Positions 1 to 12,000 of a DNA stretch of 64,000 nucleotides are shown here, piece after piece (within the stretch, counting starts at the first letter, position 1; every line of letters begins with the position of its first letter). This stretch comes from Sapria himalayana (lineage: Eukaryota > Streptophyta > Magnoliopsida > Malpighiales > Rafflesiaceae). The notes beneath the pieces are model-generated. The model had not been told where the DNA came from. It searched no databases and saw nothing but the letters and a program-made list of their open reading frames with translations. A program made the translations under genes and the position numbers. Where the stretch lies: NCBI GenBank assembly GCA_029783825.1, contig JAREIK010012038.1, forward strand, positions 62,001-126,000, read 5' to 3'.

Positions 1-184
1 CGAGTCAGGCTCTGCTCCAATTTTGGCCTGCTGTCTGATCAGCGAGATCCTCCTTTATTGTGCTACTACTACATTTCTAGGCCTCTTAATATTTCCTTTC
101 CTGCACTTACATGAAAATATTAAAAAAGAAAAAAATATTTGGTTATACAAATAGATTATCAAAAAATAAATTACATATACAGCA
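1..184 (+). mobile_element. 3' part of a copia-like solo LTR, cut by the window edge
   Basis: This is the same sequence as the 3' third of the complete element at 50844-51430: a 'caggctct..ccaatttt' stretch, a short GC-richer part, then 'cttacatgaaaatatt' and an AT-rich tail. It ends in CA at 184. It is followed by ATAAT (185-189) and then satellite, exactly as in the complete copy, where ATAAT is the target duplication. It therefore marks the left end of a segment that is duplicated in direct orientation near 51 kb. The 5' part lies outside the window. The two copies differ by scattered substitutions and small indels. Seen directly: the similarity and the shared junction. Inferred: LTR identity. 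Confidence 0.6.
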
Positions 185-2985
185 ATAATAAATATTAAAT
201 CTCATTTTAATTTGTATTCATTATAATTTTAAATATTCATTTTAAATATTTTATTTTTTATATAAATATTAATTACAAAATAAATAATTAGACAGACAAA
301 TTAATATTAATAATTTACTTTTAATAAAAAAATAAATAATTTTATAAAACGAAGTTAATATTTAAAAACAAAGAATTATTATTTAGTAATAAATTTTATA
401 TTGATTTTAAATCATTTTAGGTTTTGTAATTATATTTTAATTTATATCTATCATATTAATAATAGTTTATTGATTTATTTTTTAATAATTGATATCATAT
501 CTATCAATAAAATTATTTCTAATTAGTTTATATTATATATAATTATAATGATTATTATTACTAAATATTTTATTCACATTTTAAAAAAATTTAAAATTAT
601 TATATTTTCAAAGGTTATAAGCTTTGAAAATCTGAAAAAAAAAACAAAAATAATTTTTGTGTTATTTCATTGTTTAAATAAATCCTATAAACCACTAAAT
701 GCCTAAATACTTAAATGAATTACTCCTAAATTTCGAAAATCCTAAATAGATAATCATTTTAAACCGGTATACCCTAAATAATAAATAATAAATCTCAATA
801 TTATTTTTTTCATTATAATTTAAATTATTCATTTTAATTATTTATTCTTTTATTTTTATATAATTATTAATTACAGAATAAATTGAGTTAGACAAATATA
901 ATTTATATAATTATTTTTCATCAAAAAAATATAGATAAACTTTTTAAAAGAAAAAAATTCAAAACAAAAAATAATTATATAGTAATATATTTTGCTTTTT
1001 TCTAAATCATTTTAGGTTTTTTAATTATATTTAAATTGATATTTATCTTATTAATAATAGATTATTAATTAATTCTTTGATCATTCTAAGAATATTTATC
1101 AATAAAAATATTTATATTGAATTTATATGATATATAAATATAATGATTATTATAACTAAATATTGTATTCACTTTTGAAAAAAAATTAAAAATTATTATA
1201 TTTTCAAATGTTATAACATTTGAAAATATTAAAAAAATAAAAAAAAATAAATTTTTTGATATTTTTTTTTAAATATCACCTATAAACAACTAAATGCATG
1301 CACTGTTAAATCAGTAAACTCATAAACCCCATAATGCCAAAATACATAAACCATTAAACCGCTATATACTACTTAATAATTAATAAATCTAATTTTTAAT
1401 TCTATTTATTATAATTTTAAATATTCATTTTAATTATTTATTAGTTTATTTTAAGAGAAATATTTATTACAAAATAAATTATGAGTGCGACAAATATAAT
1501 TTAAAAAATATATATGCTTATAAAAGAAGTAAAAATTTAAAAATTAAAAATTGTTATACAGAAATATATTTTACTATAATTTTAAATCAATTTGGGTTTT
1601 GTAATTATTTTTTTATTAATATCTATCTTAATATCAAAAGTTTATAAATTTAATTTTGATCATTATTATAATATATATCAATAAAATTGTTTATATTGAA
1701 TTGATATGATATATAATTTTTATTATTATTATAATTACATTTTGTATTAACATTTGAAACAAAATTAATAATTAAAATATATTCATTTTAATTATTTATT
1801 AGTTTATTTTAAGAGAAATATTTATTACAAAATAAATTATGAGTGCGACAAATATAATTTAAAAAATATATATGCTTATAAAAGAAGTAAAAATTTAAAA
1901 ATTAAAAATTATTATACAGAAATATATTTTACTATAATTTTAAATCAATTTGGGTTTTTAATTAATTTTTTATTAATATCTATCTTAATATCAAAAGTTT
2001 ATAAATTTAATTTTGATCATTATTATAATATATATCAATAAAATTGTCTATATTGAATTGATATGATATATAATTTTTATTATTATTATAATTACATTTT
2101 GTATTAACATTTGAAACAAAATTAATAATTAAAATATATTCATTTTAATTATTTATTAGTTTATTTTAAGAGAAATATTTATTACAAAATAAATTATGAG
2201 TGCGACAAATATAATTTAAAAAATATATATGCTTATAAAAGAAGTAAAAATTTAAAAATTAAAAATTGTTATACAGAAATATATTTTACTATAATTTTAA
2301 ATCAATTTGGGTTTTGTAATTATTTTTTTATTAATATCTATCTTAATATCAAAAGTTTATAAATTTAATTTTGATCATTATTATAATATATATCAATAAA
2401 ATTGTTTATATTGAATTGATATGATATATAATTTTTATTATTATTATAATTACATTTTGTATTAACATTTGAAACAAAATTAATAATTAAAATATATTCA
2501 TTTTAATTATTTATTAGTTTATTTTAAAGAAATATTTATTACAAAATAAATTATGAGTGCGACAAATATAATTTAAAAAATATATATGCTTATAAAAGAA
2601 GTAAAAATTTAAAAATTAAAAATTGTTATACAGAAATATATTTTACTATAATTTTAAATCAATTTGGGTTTTGTAATTACTTTTTTATTAATATCTATCT
2701 TAATATCAAAAGTTTATAAATTTAATTTTGATCATTATTATAATATATATCAATAAAATTGTTTATATTGAATTGATATGATATATAATTTTTATTATTA
2801 TTATAATTACATTTTGTATTAACATTTGAAACAAAATTAAAAATTATTATGTTTTCAATGGTCATAACCTTGAAAATAAGAAAAACTCATAAAAATAATT
2901 TTTTTGTTATTTAATTATTTAAATAAAACCTATAAACCACAAAATACCCAAATACTTAAATGACTAAACTCCTAAACCCTGATAC
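185..2985 (+). repeat. Satellite array, forward orientation, with a short-period sub-array
   Basis: AT-rich ~600-bp satellite. Monomer order on this strand: 'ttacaaaataaatta', 'aagcttataaaaagaag'-like, 'gatcattattataatatcta', the GGTTATAACC palindrome, then the octamer block 'cctataaaccactaaatgcc'. Palindrome cores are near 605, 1200 and 2852; the one near 2852 is degenerate. Between 1422 and 2840 the full monomer is replaced by four 358-bp units. No gene-like open frame is present. The array stops inside an octamer block at 'ctaaaccctgata', where block A begins. Confidence 0.9.
1422..2840 (+). repeat. Four-copy 357-358-bp tandem of a shortened satellite monomer
   Basis: Units start at 1422, 1780, 2137 and 2495 with 'tattcattttaattattt' and run to 'gaaacaaaattaa'. 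The copies are nearly identical; I see only a handful of differences, such as attgtttat/attgtctat and ttaagaga/ttaaaga. Each unit keeps the 'atgagtgcgacaaatat' and 'gatcattattataatatata' parts but lacks about 240 bp holding the palindrome and octamer block. The corresponding place in the duplicate near 52.7 kb has one unit only, so the amplification is younger than the segmental duplication. Confidence 0.92.
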
Positions 2986-4230
2986 TGATGCACCAGGCAC
3001 ACATAGCGACGGACCACAGTACACACGTGCACATATTCGTGTCCATTTTAGTGTAGCATTTAGAGGGACCAGCAAGTCCTGGAAGCAGCCAGAAATATGG
3101 GCCACCACCTTGTAGAGGGCCCCACTAGCAAGCCGGTATGATAACATTCAGACAACTGACATGACCGAGTAAAGTGGTCAGGAGTAAACCCAAGAGTAGC
3201 TAGGAGTGGGTCCCACTAGTCGTATCAAGAAGCATAGAGGGCCACCCAACCATAACCCAACAGGAGTAGCGAGTTATCCATGATTAATTGGAGAACCAAA
3301 AAAATCCGAAGCATCACCAAGCAGGGCCAGTAAGCAATGGAGTCCAGACCAGCCACACGGGAGAGAAAGATTCAAACTTGTAGTTTATGTTTGTAGTCTT
3401 ATTTTATTTTAGACTATATGCAGCATGTACTTGTAGAGACGCATCATGACTTACTCACACGCACAATCTTGTCTGTTCTCTATGTAGCATGCAAAGAGGG
3501 CAACTGGACCCATGAGTATCTCTGAGTGGGTCCCACTAATGCATTTTGTAAATACACATTAGGTGATGCTACACTCTCGAAAGCAGAAGCCAATCTTTAT
3601 AGCATTTTGTAATTTTACTTGTATTTTAACTTGGTTGTACGCATAGATAATTAGACTATGAGACGGACCTCATCACACATGCACACCGATGCATGCATAT
3701 TTTTTGATATTTTGTCGGTGCAACATACAACCACTTCTTGGAGCTTGAAAAGGAATCATTCGAACACAAGAGATACTCTTTTGAGGATCATTGGAGCAAA
3801 AGAATGTGGAATTCAGAGGTGAGAATTAATTGACAATGTGCAGTAGATATGGACTTGTGGATTTATGTGTATTCAGTTTTACATGTATTCCATTGCATAG
3901 CAATGACATAAGCAAACGCTTGATGCTGCATGTCACACACATGCATAATCTTATATTTGCATGGTTTTAATATGGTGCATCATTTAGGTTCCTCCAAAAG
4001 GCTTGGACAAATCTGAATGGAAAGGACGTAGTGCGCATAATGACTCAATGCCAACTCTGATGTCCGGAAATGACAACTGATTTTAGTTGTATTCGTATGC
4101 TTGGAATTATTATGCATTATGTTTTTTTTATGTATTTTATGCATAGAATCATTAAGGTGCATAGGATTTGGTGGGATGGCCTAAATTAGTCAGCTTTTTA
4201 GTCTATTGTATGTTGCGTGCCTAAATGATA

Positions 4231-4268
4231 AATAAAGTGTATATTTTCTGAAAAAAAAAACAAAAAAA
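4231..4268 (+). other. AATAAA signal followed by poly(A) tract inside block A
   Basis: AATAAA at 4231-4236 is followed 14 bases later by a run of ten A's (4251-4260), a C and eight more A's. The same arrangement is kept in block B (AATAAA at 55992-55997, poly(A) from 56011). This spacing is typical of a cleaved and polyadenylated transcript that was copied back into DNA. A chance A-rich tract in AT-rich DNA remains possible. Both copies derive from one insertion, so they are not independent evidence. Confidence 0.5.
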
Positions 4269-4347
4269 ACCATAAACCATAAACTTTAAATCCTAAACCT
4301 TAAACCATAAACTATAACCCTAATCCATAAACCCTAAATCCTAAATC
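4268..4347 (+). repeat. Degenerate telomere-like (CCCTAAA-like) tract in block A
   Basis: The stretch runs 'ccataaaccataaacttt', 'aaatcctaaacc', 'ataaccctaatcc', 'ataaaccctaaatcctaaat'. Roughly ten degenerate 7-8-bp units are present, some exact for the plant telomere heptamer CCCTAAA. It directly follows the poly(A) tract. The equivalent lies at 56030-56108 in block B. It could be captured telomere repeat or a remnant of the satellite octamer block. Confidence 0.6.
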
Positions 4348-5466
4348 TCTTGTTTTGCACTTTTATAATCAAATGACTAAGTGTTAAATTTATTGTTGAA
4401 ATTCAGAATTTTTTAGGAATTTCACAGATTTATCTTTTTGTATATGTAACACGAAGTCATGACTCAAGGGGTGAGTTATGGATTCAGTCTATTTCTTGCT
4501 TTAGATTTTTGTAGCATTAGAAATGTTCATGATTGTAAATTTTGCCTCTAGAACACAAAATCATATCGATGAGAATATGCCATAACTTGTGTCTATCTGT
4601 TGAACATATTGTTATGGCATTAAGAATGATCATTAATACATATTTAATCACTATAATATTGGGTCACAGTATTGGATATGACCATAGCATGTATATTTTA
4701 TCTTTATATTGCAGAGTCATTGTACTAGAAATGATTGTAACTTTGGACATTCCTCAAGAGCAAAAGTCATGACCCTAGAAATAGTTAAAGCTCGAGTACT
4801 ACTCTTTATAACTTTCTATAGCTAAAATTCTTGGGATTGGAAATATCACTATGGCTTTTTTCTTTGATTTGTTACCTAAAGTGTCAATATGCAATTAATA
4901 TTTTTAGCAATGACTAAAACCTTTTATACATTTGAATATGATTCATTCACACCTTTTTGGGTATTGTGAGCTTGTATACATAACTCATTTAATATAAAAA
5001 GAAATAAATGATACTTTTCTTATCCATAAGGATATAAAAAAAAGGCTTAGACATGCCAATAAAATAATTTTTTTGATTCTTGATTGAAAGAGAGACCATA
5101 CTTCTTGCCATGCTCAAACTGCCCTAGGGCTAGTTTGTTCTAATAGGCTACAAGGTGGTTATTTTTTTAGAGGTGAACTAAGTTTTAAAAAAATTGCTTT
5201 GAGTGTGTGCTTGAAAGATATTTTAGAAGAAATTACAATAATCAATATAAATAGCATCCTCAACAACTAGCTATTTCAACACGTAGGAGTACAACTTTGG
5301 TTTAGTCTTTTAGCGTACATGAGTCAAATTACCTTTGATAGCCCAGTGATTCAAAAATCAAATATGATGAGACATAATAGAGATAAAGTAAAAGCTCCTA
5401 TTATTTGGTTAGAGCTTTAGCAATCTTTCTAGAGTTGAGAGAGGAACAAAATAAAGTATTTTAATT

Positions 5467-7477
5467 ATTCAGTATAATTTTACTTTTTATATTAATTATT
5501 TATCAGTTTATTTTGATAGAAATATTAATTACAAAATAAATTATTAGTGAAACAGATCTAATTTAAATTAAACTGGTATCTCGAAAATAATAAAGAATAA
5601 AACTCATTTTTTTTTTCATTATAATTTTAAATATTCAAATTTAATTATTTATTTGTTTATTTTTATAATAAATATTAATTACAAAATAAATTATGAGTTA
5701 CACAAATATAATTTATATAAATTATTTTTAATCAAAATAATATAGATAAACTTTAAAAAAAAGATTTCAAAACAAAAAATTATTATATAGTAATATATTT
5801 TGCTTTGCTTCTGAATCATTTTAGGTTTTATAATTATATTATAATTGATATTTATCTTATTAATAATAGATTATTAATTTATTTTTTCATCATTATTAGA
5901 ATATTTATCAATAAAATAGTTTATATTGAATTTATATTATATATAAATATAATAATTATTATAACTAAAGATTGAATTCACTTTTGAAAAAATTAAAAAA
6001 TTATTATATTTTCAAAGGTTAACCTTTGAAAATAACAAAAAATAATAAAGATAATTTTTTTGTTTTTTTAATTTTTAAATAAAACCTATAAACTAGTAAA
6101 TGCATACACAGTTAAATAAGTAAACTCCAAGACCACGTAATGCCTAAATACAGTAACCAATAAACCGATATATAATACATAATAAATAATAAATCTAATT
6201 TTTATATCTATTTATTATAAGTTTAAATATTGATTTTAATTATTTATTAGTTTATTTTTATAGAAATATTTGTTACAAAATAAATTATGAGTGCGACAAA
6301 TATAATTTAAATAATTTATTTTTAATGAAATAATATATATACGCATATAAAAGAAGTAAAAATTTATAAATTTAAAATTATTATCCAGTAAAATATTTTA
6401 CTTTAATTTTGAATCAATTTAGGTTTTGTAAATATTTTTTAATTAATTTCTATCTTTTTATTAATAATTTATTAATTTAATTTTTGATCATTATTATAAT
6501 ATTTATCGATAAAATTGTTTATATTGAATTTATCTGATATATAAATATTATTATTTTTATAACTAAAATATTATATTTACATTTAAAAAAATTTTAAATA
6601 TTATTATATTTTCAAAGGTTATAACCTATGAAAATGATAAAAAATTATAAATTTTTTTTATTATTTTATTGTTTAAATAAAACCTATAGACCACTAAATT
6701 CCAAAAAACATAAATCTCTAAATTTTCAAATGAAAAATCATCTAAATACTTAAACCATTAAACTGGCATACATTAATAATAAATCATAAATCACATTTTA
6801 ATTTTTATTAAGTATAATTTAAAATTTTTATTTTAATTATTTATAAGTTTATTTTTATAGAAATATTAATTACAAAATAAATTAATAGTGAGACAGTTAT
6901 AATTAAAATTAAACTGGTATAGCCTAAATAATAATTAATAAATCTCATTTTTTATCATTATAATTTTAAATATTCATTTTAATTATTTATTTGTTTATTT
7001 TTATATAAATATTAATTACAAAATAAATTATGAGTTAGACAAATATAATTTATATAAATTATTTTTAATCAAAAAATAGAGATAAACTTATTAAAAGAAA
7101 AAAAATTTCAAAACAAAAAATTATTATATTGTAATATATTTTGCTTTGCTTTTGAATTTATATGATATATAAATATAATGATTATTATAAATTAATATTG
7201 TATTCACTTTTGAAAAAAATTTAAAAATTATTATATTTTCAAAGGTTATAATCTTAAAATTGAGAAAAAATAATAAAACTAAATTTTTTGTTATTTCATT
7301 TTTTAAATGAAACCTATAGACCATTAAATGCTTACTTACTTAAATTAGTAAGCTGAAAAATTCCGAAACCCCTAAATACATAAACCTTTTAACAGCTTTA
7401 TACATCTTAATAAATAATAAATCTAATTTTTATTTGTATTTATTATAATTTTAAATATTCATTTTAATTATTTATAG
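5467..7477 (+). repeat. Satellite array, forward orientation
   Basis: Same ~600-bp family and orientation as 185-2985. Palindrome cores lie near 6015, 6615 and 7240. Shortened monomer junctions occur near 5560 and 6900, where 'agacagatctaatttaaattaaactggtat' replaces part of a unit; that junction type recurs throughout the window. Compared with the duplicate after 57.2 kb, this copy has about two additional monomers (roughly 6.1-7.3 kb). No coding sequence is supported. Confidence 0.9.
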
Positions 7478-7490
7478 TTTAAGTTTTTTG
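7470..7490. other. Satellite orientation switch 1 (forward to reverse)
   Basis: Left of this point the monomer reads 'attataattttaaatattcattttaattatttatag'-like (forward). Right of it the text reads 'gtttaag..tttataggttttatttaatcaatgaaataa', the octamer block of a reverse monomer. The join shares a few bases ('atag/tagttta'), so its exact position is uncertain by about 10 bp. It is a simple junction with no inserted DNA. Confidence 0.85.
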
Positions 7491-7599
7491 TGGTTTTGGG
7501 GTTAAGTAGTTTATTGATTTATATGTTTGCATATTTAGGTGTTTATAGGTTTTATTTAATCAATGAAATAAAAAAATTTATTTTTATGAATTTTCGTGA

Positions 7600-7625
7600 T
7601 TTTCAAAGGTTATAACCTTTGAAAA
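7600..7625. repeat. Perfect 26-bp palindrome of the satellite monomer (type example)
   Basis: The half-site TTTTCAAAGGTTA is followed immediately by its exact complement, giving a spacer-free 26-bp palindrome centred on GGTTATAACC. Further perfect copies: 11742-11767, 14387-14412, 17422-17447, 20057-20082, 27458-27483, 36443-36468, 38848-38873, 40195-40220, 45966-45991, 52455-52480, 57772-57797 and 58359-58384. Most other monomers keep it with one to three changes. It sits between the octamer block and an A/T-rich 'aataatttttaaatttttt' stretch. It could form a cruciform or bind a dimeric protein; function is unknown. Confidence 0.95.
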
Positions 7626-9099
7626 TATAATAATTTTTTAATCTTTCTAAACTATGAATACAATACTTAGTTATAATAATATTAATAATTATATTTGATG
7701 TAAATTTAATATAAACAATTTTATTAATATATGTTAATATAATGATCGAAAAATAAATTAATAAACTATTATTAATAAGATAGATATTAATGAAAATATA
7801 TTTGCATAACCCAAAATAATTCAAAATCAAAGTAAATTATATTACTAAATAAAAATTTTAAATTTTTGAAATTTTTTTATTTTTATAAGCTTATTTTTTT
7901 TTTCATAAAAAATAATACTTTTAAATTATGTCTCACTCATTATTTATTTTGTAATTAATATTTCTATAAAAATAAACTAAAAAATAATTAAAATGAATAT
8001 TTAAAATTATAATGAATACAAATAAAAATGAAATTTATTATTTATTATTTAGGTTATATAGGTTTAATGGTTTAAGTTTTTAGGAAGTTTTGAGGTTAAG
8101 GAGTCTAGATATTTAAATGATTAGGCATTTAGTGGTTTATAAGTTTTATTAAAATAATAAAATAATAAAAAATTATTTTTGTGATTTTTTATCATTTTTG
8201 AAGGTTATAACCTTTGAAAATATTATAATTTTTAGATTTTTTTTAAATGTAAATATAATTTTTAGTTATAATAATCTTAATATTTATAAGACATTTAAAT
8301 TCAATATAAGTAATTTTATTGATAGATATTTTAATAATGATCAAAAATAAATTAATAAACTATTATTAATAAGATTGATGGCAATTAAAATATAAATGCA
8401 AAACCTATAATGATTAAAAATCAAAGTAAAATATATTACTAAATGATAATTTTTTGTTTTTAAATTTTTACTTCTTTTTATAAGCTTATATTTATTTTTT
8501 GATTAAAAATAAATATTTAAAATTATATTTGTCTCACTTTATTTATTTTGTAATTGATATTTCTATAAAAAATAAACTAATAAATAATTAAAATGAATAT
8601 TTAAAATTTTAATGAATACAAATTAAAATTAGATTTCTGATATATTATATATGGTATACCGGTTTAATGGATTGTTAATTTAGGAGTTTTTTCGTTTAGG
8701 AGTTTAGCAATTTATGTTTTTAGGCATTTAGTGTTTTATAGTTTTTATTTATATAATAAAAATAAAAAAAAATTTTATTTTATATGATTTTCAAAGGTAA
8801 TAACCTTTAAAAATAAAAAAATTTTTAATTTTTTGAAATGTGAATACCATGTATAATTATATTAATCTTACTAATTATATATCATATAAATTCAATTTGA
8901 ACAATTTTAATGATACATAGTAAAATAATGATCAAAAATTAAATTAATAAACTATTATTAATAATATAAATATTAATTAAAATATATTTACATAACACAA
9001 AATGATTCAAACACAAATCAAAATATATTACTAAATAATAATATTTAATTTTTAAAAATTTCCTTTTTTTCATAAGCTTCAATTTTTTTTGATTAAATA

Positions 9100-12000
9100 T
9101 AAATTATTTAATTATTATTTGTCTCATTCAAAATTTATTTAGAATTAATTTTTCTAAAAAATTAAAATATAAATAATTAAAATGAATATTTAAAATTATA
9201 ATAAATAGATATATAAATGAGATTTTTTATTTAATAAGTAGAATATAGCTATTTAATAAATAAATTATATTTCCTTTTTTTATATAAATTATTAAAATAT
9301 CATTAATTTATTTAAAATTAAATTAATGAGATTTTTATTGAAGGATATTCTAATAATTATCAAAAAATAAATTAAAAAACTATTATGAATAAGATTGATA
9401 TTACTTAAAAAATAATATCATAACCTAAAATGATTCAAAAGCAAAGCAAAATATATTACTAAATAATAATTATTTGTTTTTAATTTTTTTTTTCTTTTTA
9501 TAAGCTTAAATAATTTTTTGATGAAAATTTAATTTTTATAAATTATTTTTTTAACTCATAATTTATTTTATAATTAATACAGATATACAAAAAAAAACTA
9601 AAAATCAAAATAATTTTTTTAAATTATAATGAAAACAAATAAAAATGAGATTTATTAATTATTATTTATTGTATACCAGTTTAAAGGATTATCTATATAG
9701 AGGTATCAGAATTTTGTAGTTTAGTGATTTAAGTGTTTAGGCATTTAGTGGTGTATAGGTTTTATTTATATAATAAAATAATAAAAAAAATTTTAAATTT
9801 TTTCACATTTTAAAACATTATAACCTTTGAAAATATAAAAATTTTAAAATTTTTTTGAAAAGTGAATATAATAAAAAGTCATAATAATCATTATATTCAT
9901 ATATCATATAAATTCAATATAAACATTTTTATTGATAAATATTCTAATAATGATGAAAAAATAAATTAATAATCTATTATTAATATGATATATATCATTT
10001 AAAATATAATTGCAAATATTACAATGTCAGAAACTAAGCAAAATATATTACTATATAATAATTTTTTATTTTGAAATTTGTTTTTAAAAATTTATCTATA
10101 TTTTTTTTGATGAAAAATAATTTATATAAATTATATTTGTTTAACTCATAATTTATTTTATAATTAATATTTATATAAAAATAAACAAATAAATAATTAA
10201 AATGAATATTTAAAATTATAATGAAAAAAAAAGTGTTATATTATTTTTTATTTAGGGTATACTGGTTTAATTTAAATTAGATCTATCTAACTTATAATTT
10301 ATTTTATAATTAATATTTATATAAAAATAAACTGATAAATAATTATAATAAAAATTTAAAATTAAACTGAAAAAAAATTAAAATGAAATTTATGATTTAT
10401 TATTAATGTATAACAGTTTAATTGTTTAATTATTTAGAGGTTTTGTTATTTAGGAGTTTAGTGATTTATGTTTTTAAGCATTTAGTGGTTTATAGGTTTT
10501 ATTTAAACCAAAAAATAACAAAAAAATGTTGTAATTTTTTATCATTTTTATAGGTCAATCTTTGAAAATATAATAATATTTAACATTTTTTGAAATGTGA
10601 ATATAATATTTAGTTATAATAATATTAATAATTATATATCATATAAATTCAATATAAACAATTTTATTGATAGATATTATAATAATAATCAAATATTAAA
10701 TTAATAAACTATTAATAATAAGATATATATTAATTAAAAAATATTTACAAAACCCAAATTGATTCAAAATTAAAGTATAATATATTACTTAATAATAATT
10801 TTTAATTTTTAAATTTTTACTTATTTTATAAGCATATATACTTTTATTGATTAAAAATAAATTATTTAAATTATATTTATCGCACTCATACTTTATTTTT
10901 TAATAAGTATTTCTATAAAAATAAACAAATAAATAATTAAAATGAATATTTAAAATTATAATAAATAGAAATACAAATTAGATTTATTAATTATTAAATA
11001 GTATATAGCAGTTTAATTGTTTATGTATTTAGGCATTACGATGTTTAGGAGTTTACTAATTTAACTATGTATGCATTTGTGGTTATATGTTTCATTTAAA
11101 CAATAAATAAACCAAAGATTGATTTTTATTATTTTTTGATATTTTCAAATCTTATAACCTTTGAAAATATAATAATTTTAAAATTTTTTTAAAAAGTGAA
11201 TTCAATATTTAGTTATAATAATCATTATAATTATATTTCATATAAATTCAATATAAATAATTTTATTGATAAATATTCTAATAATGATCAAAAAATAAAT
11301 TAATAATCTATTATTAATAAGATAGATATCAATTAAAATATAATTACAAAACATAAAATGATTAAGAAGTAAAACAAAATATATTACAATATGATAAATT
11401 GTTGTTTTGAAATTTTTTATTCTTTTTATAAGTTTATCTATATTTTTTGATGAAAAATAATTAATATAAATTATATTTGTTTAACTCATAATTTATATAG
11501 TAATTAATATTTAATAAAAATAAATGAATAAATAATTAAAATGAATATTTTAAATTTTAATGAAATAAATAATATTGAGATTTATTATTTATTATTTAGG
11601 GTATACCAATTTAAAAGGATCGTCTATTTAATGTTTTCGAGATTTCGGAGTTATTGACTTAAGTGTTTTGGCATTTAGTATTTTATAGGATTTATTTAAA
11701 CAATGAAATAACAAAAAAATTATTTTTGATATTTTCTCACATTTTCAAAGGTTATAACCTTTGAAAATAGAATAATTTAAATTTTTTTAAAAATGTGAAT
11801 ACAATATTTAGTAATAAGAATCATTATAATTATATATAATATAAACTAAATTTAAACAATTTTATTGATAGATATGATATCAATTATCAAAAAATAAATT
11901 AATATGCTATTATTAATTTGATAGATATAATTTAAAAAATAATTACAAAACCTAAAATTATTCAAAATCAAAGTAAAATTTATTACCAAATAATAATTTT

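Larger units (their letters stand above)
2986..5466. repeat. Non-satellite block A (about 2.48 kb), duplicated near 55 kb
   Basis: Base composition changes abruptly from about 15% GC to ordinary plant-like DNA, starting at 'tgatgcaccaggcacacatagcg'-like sequence and ending where 'ttcagtataatttta' satellite resumes. A nearly equal-length copy (2,482 bp) lies at 54746-57227 with several percent divergence. Internal parts: 2986-4250 looks transcript-like and ends in AATAAA plus a poly(A) tract; 4268-4347 is telomere-like; 4348-5466 is unrecognised. All frames carry stops and I recognise no protein. No target duplication is clear at the edges, and about 100 bp of the expected satellite monomer is missing across the insertion. 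Identity unknown. Confidence 0.75.

Noticed and set aside
2956..3147. 63-codon minus-strand open frame at the satellite/block A border, and 3980-4162 within block A
   Set aside because: The frames are not preserved in block B, cross a repeat boundary in the first case, and have no recognised motif.
4542..4772. 76-codon open frame in block A, with a 79-codon counterpart at 56291-56530 in block B
   Set aside because: The two frames align over ~74 codons, but of about 17 nucleotide differences only about three are silent. That is close to expectation without selection. There is no recognised domain and the start codons differ.
7600..7625. The 26-bp palindrome as a transcription terminator hairpin
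   Set aside because: There is no associated gene, the palindrome has no loop, and it occurs once per satellite monomer. Bacterial-type termination does not apply in this context.
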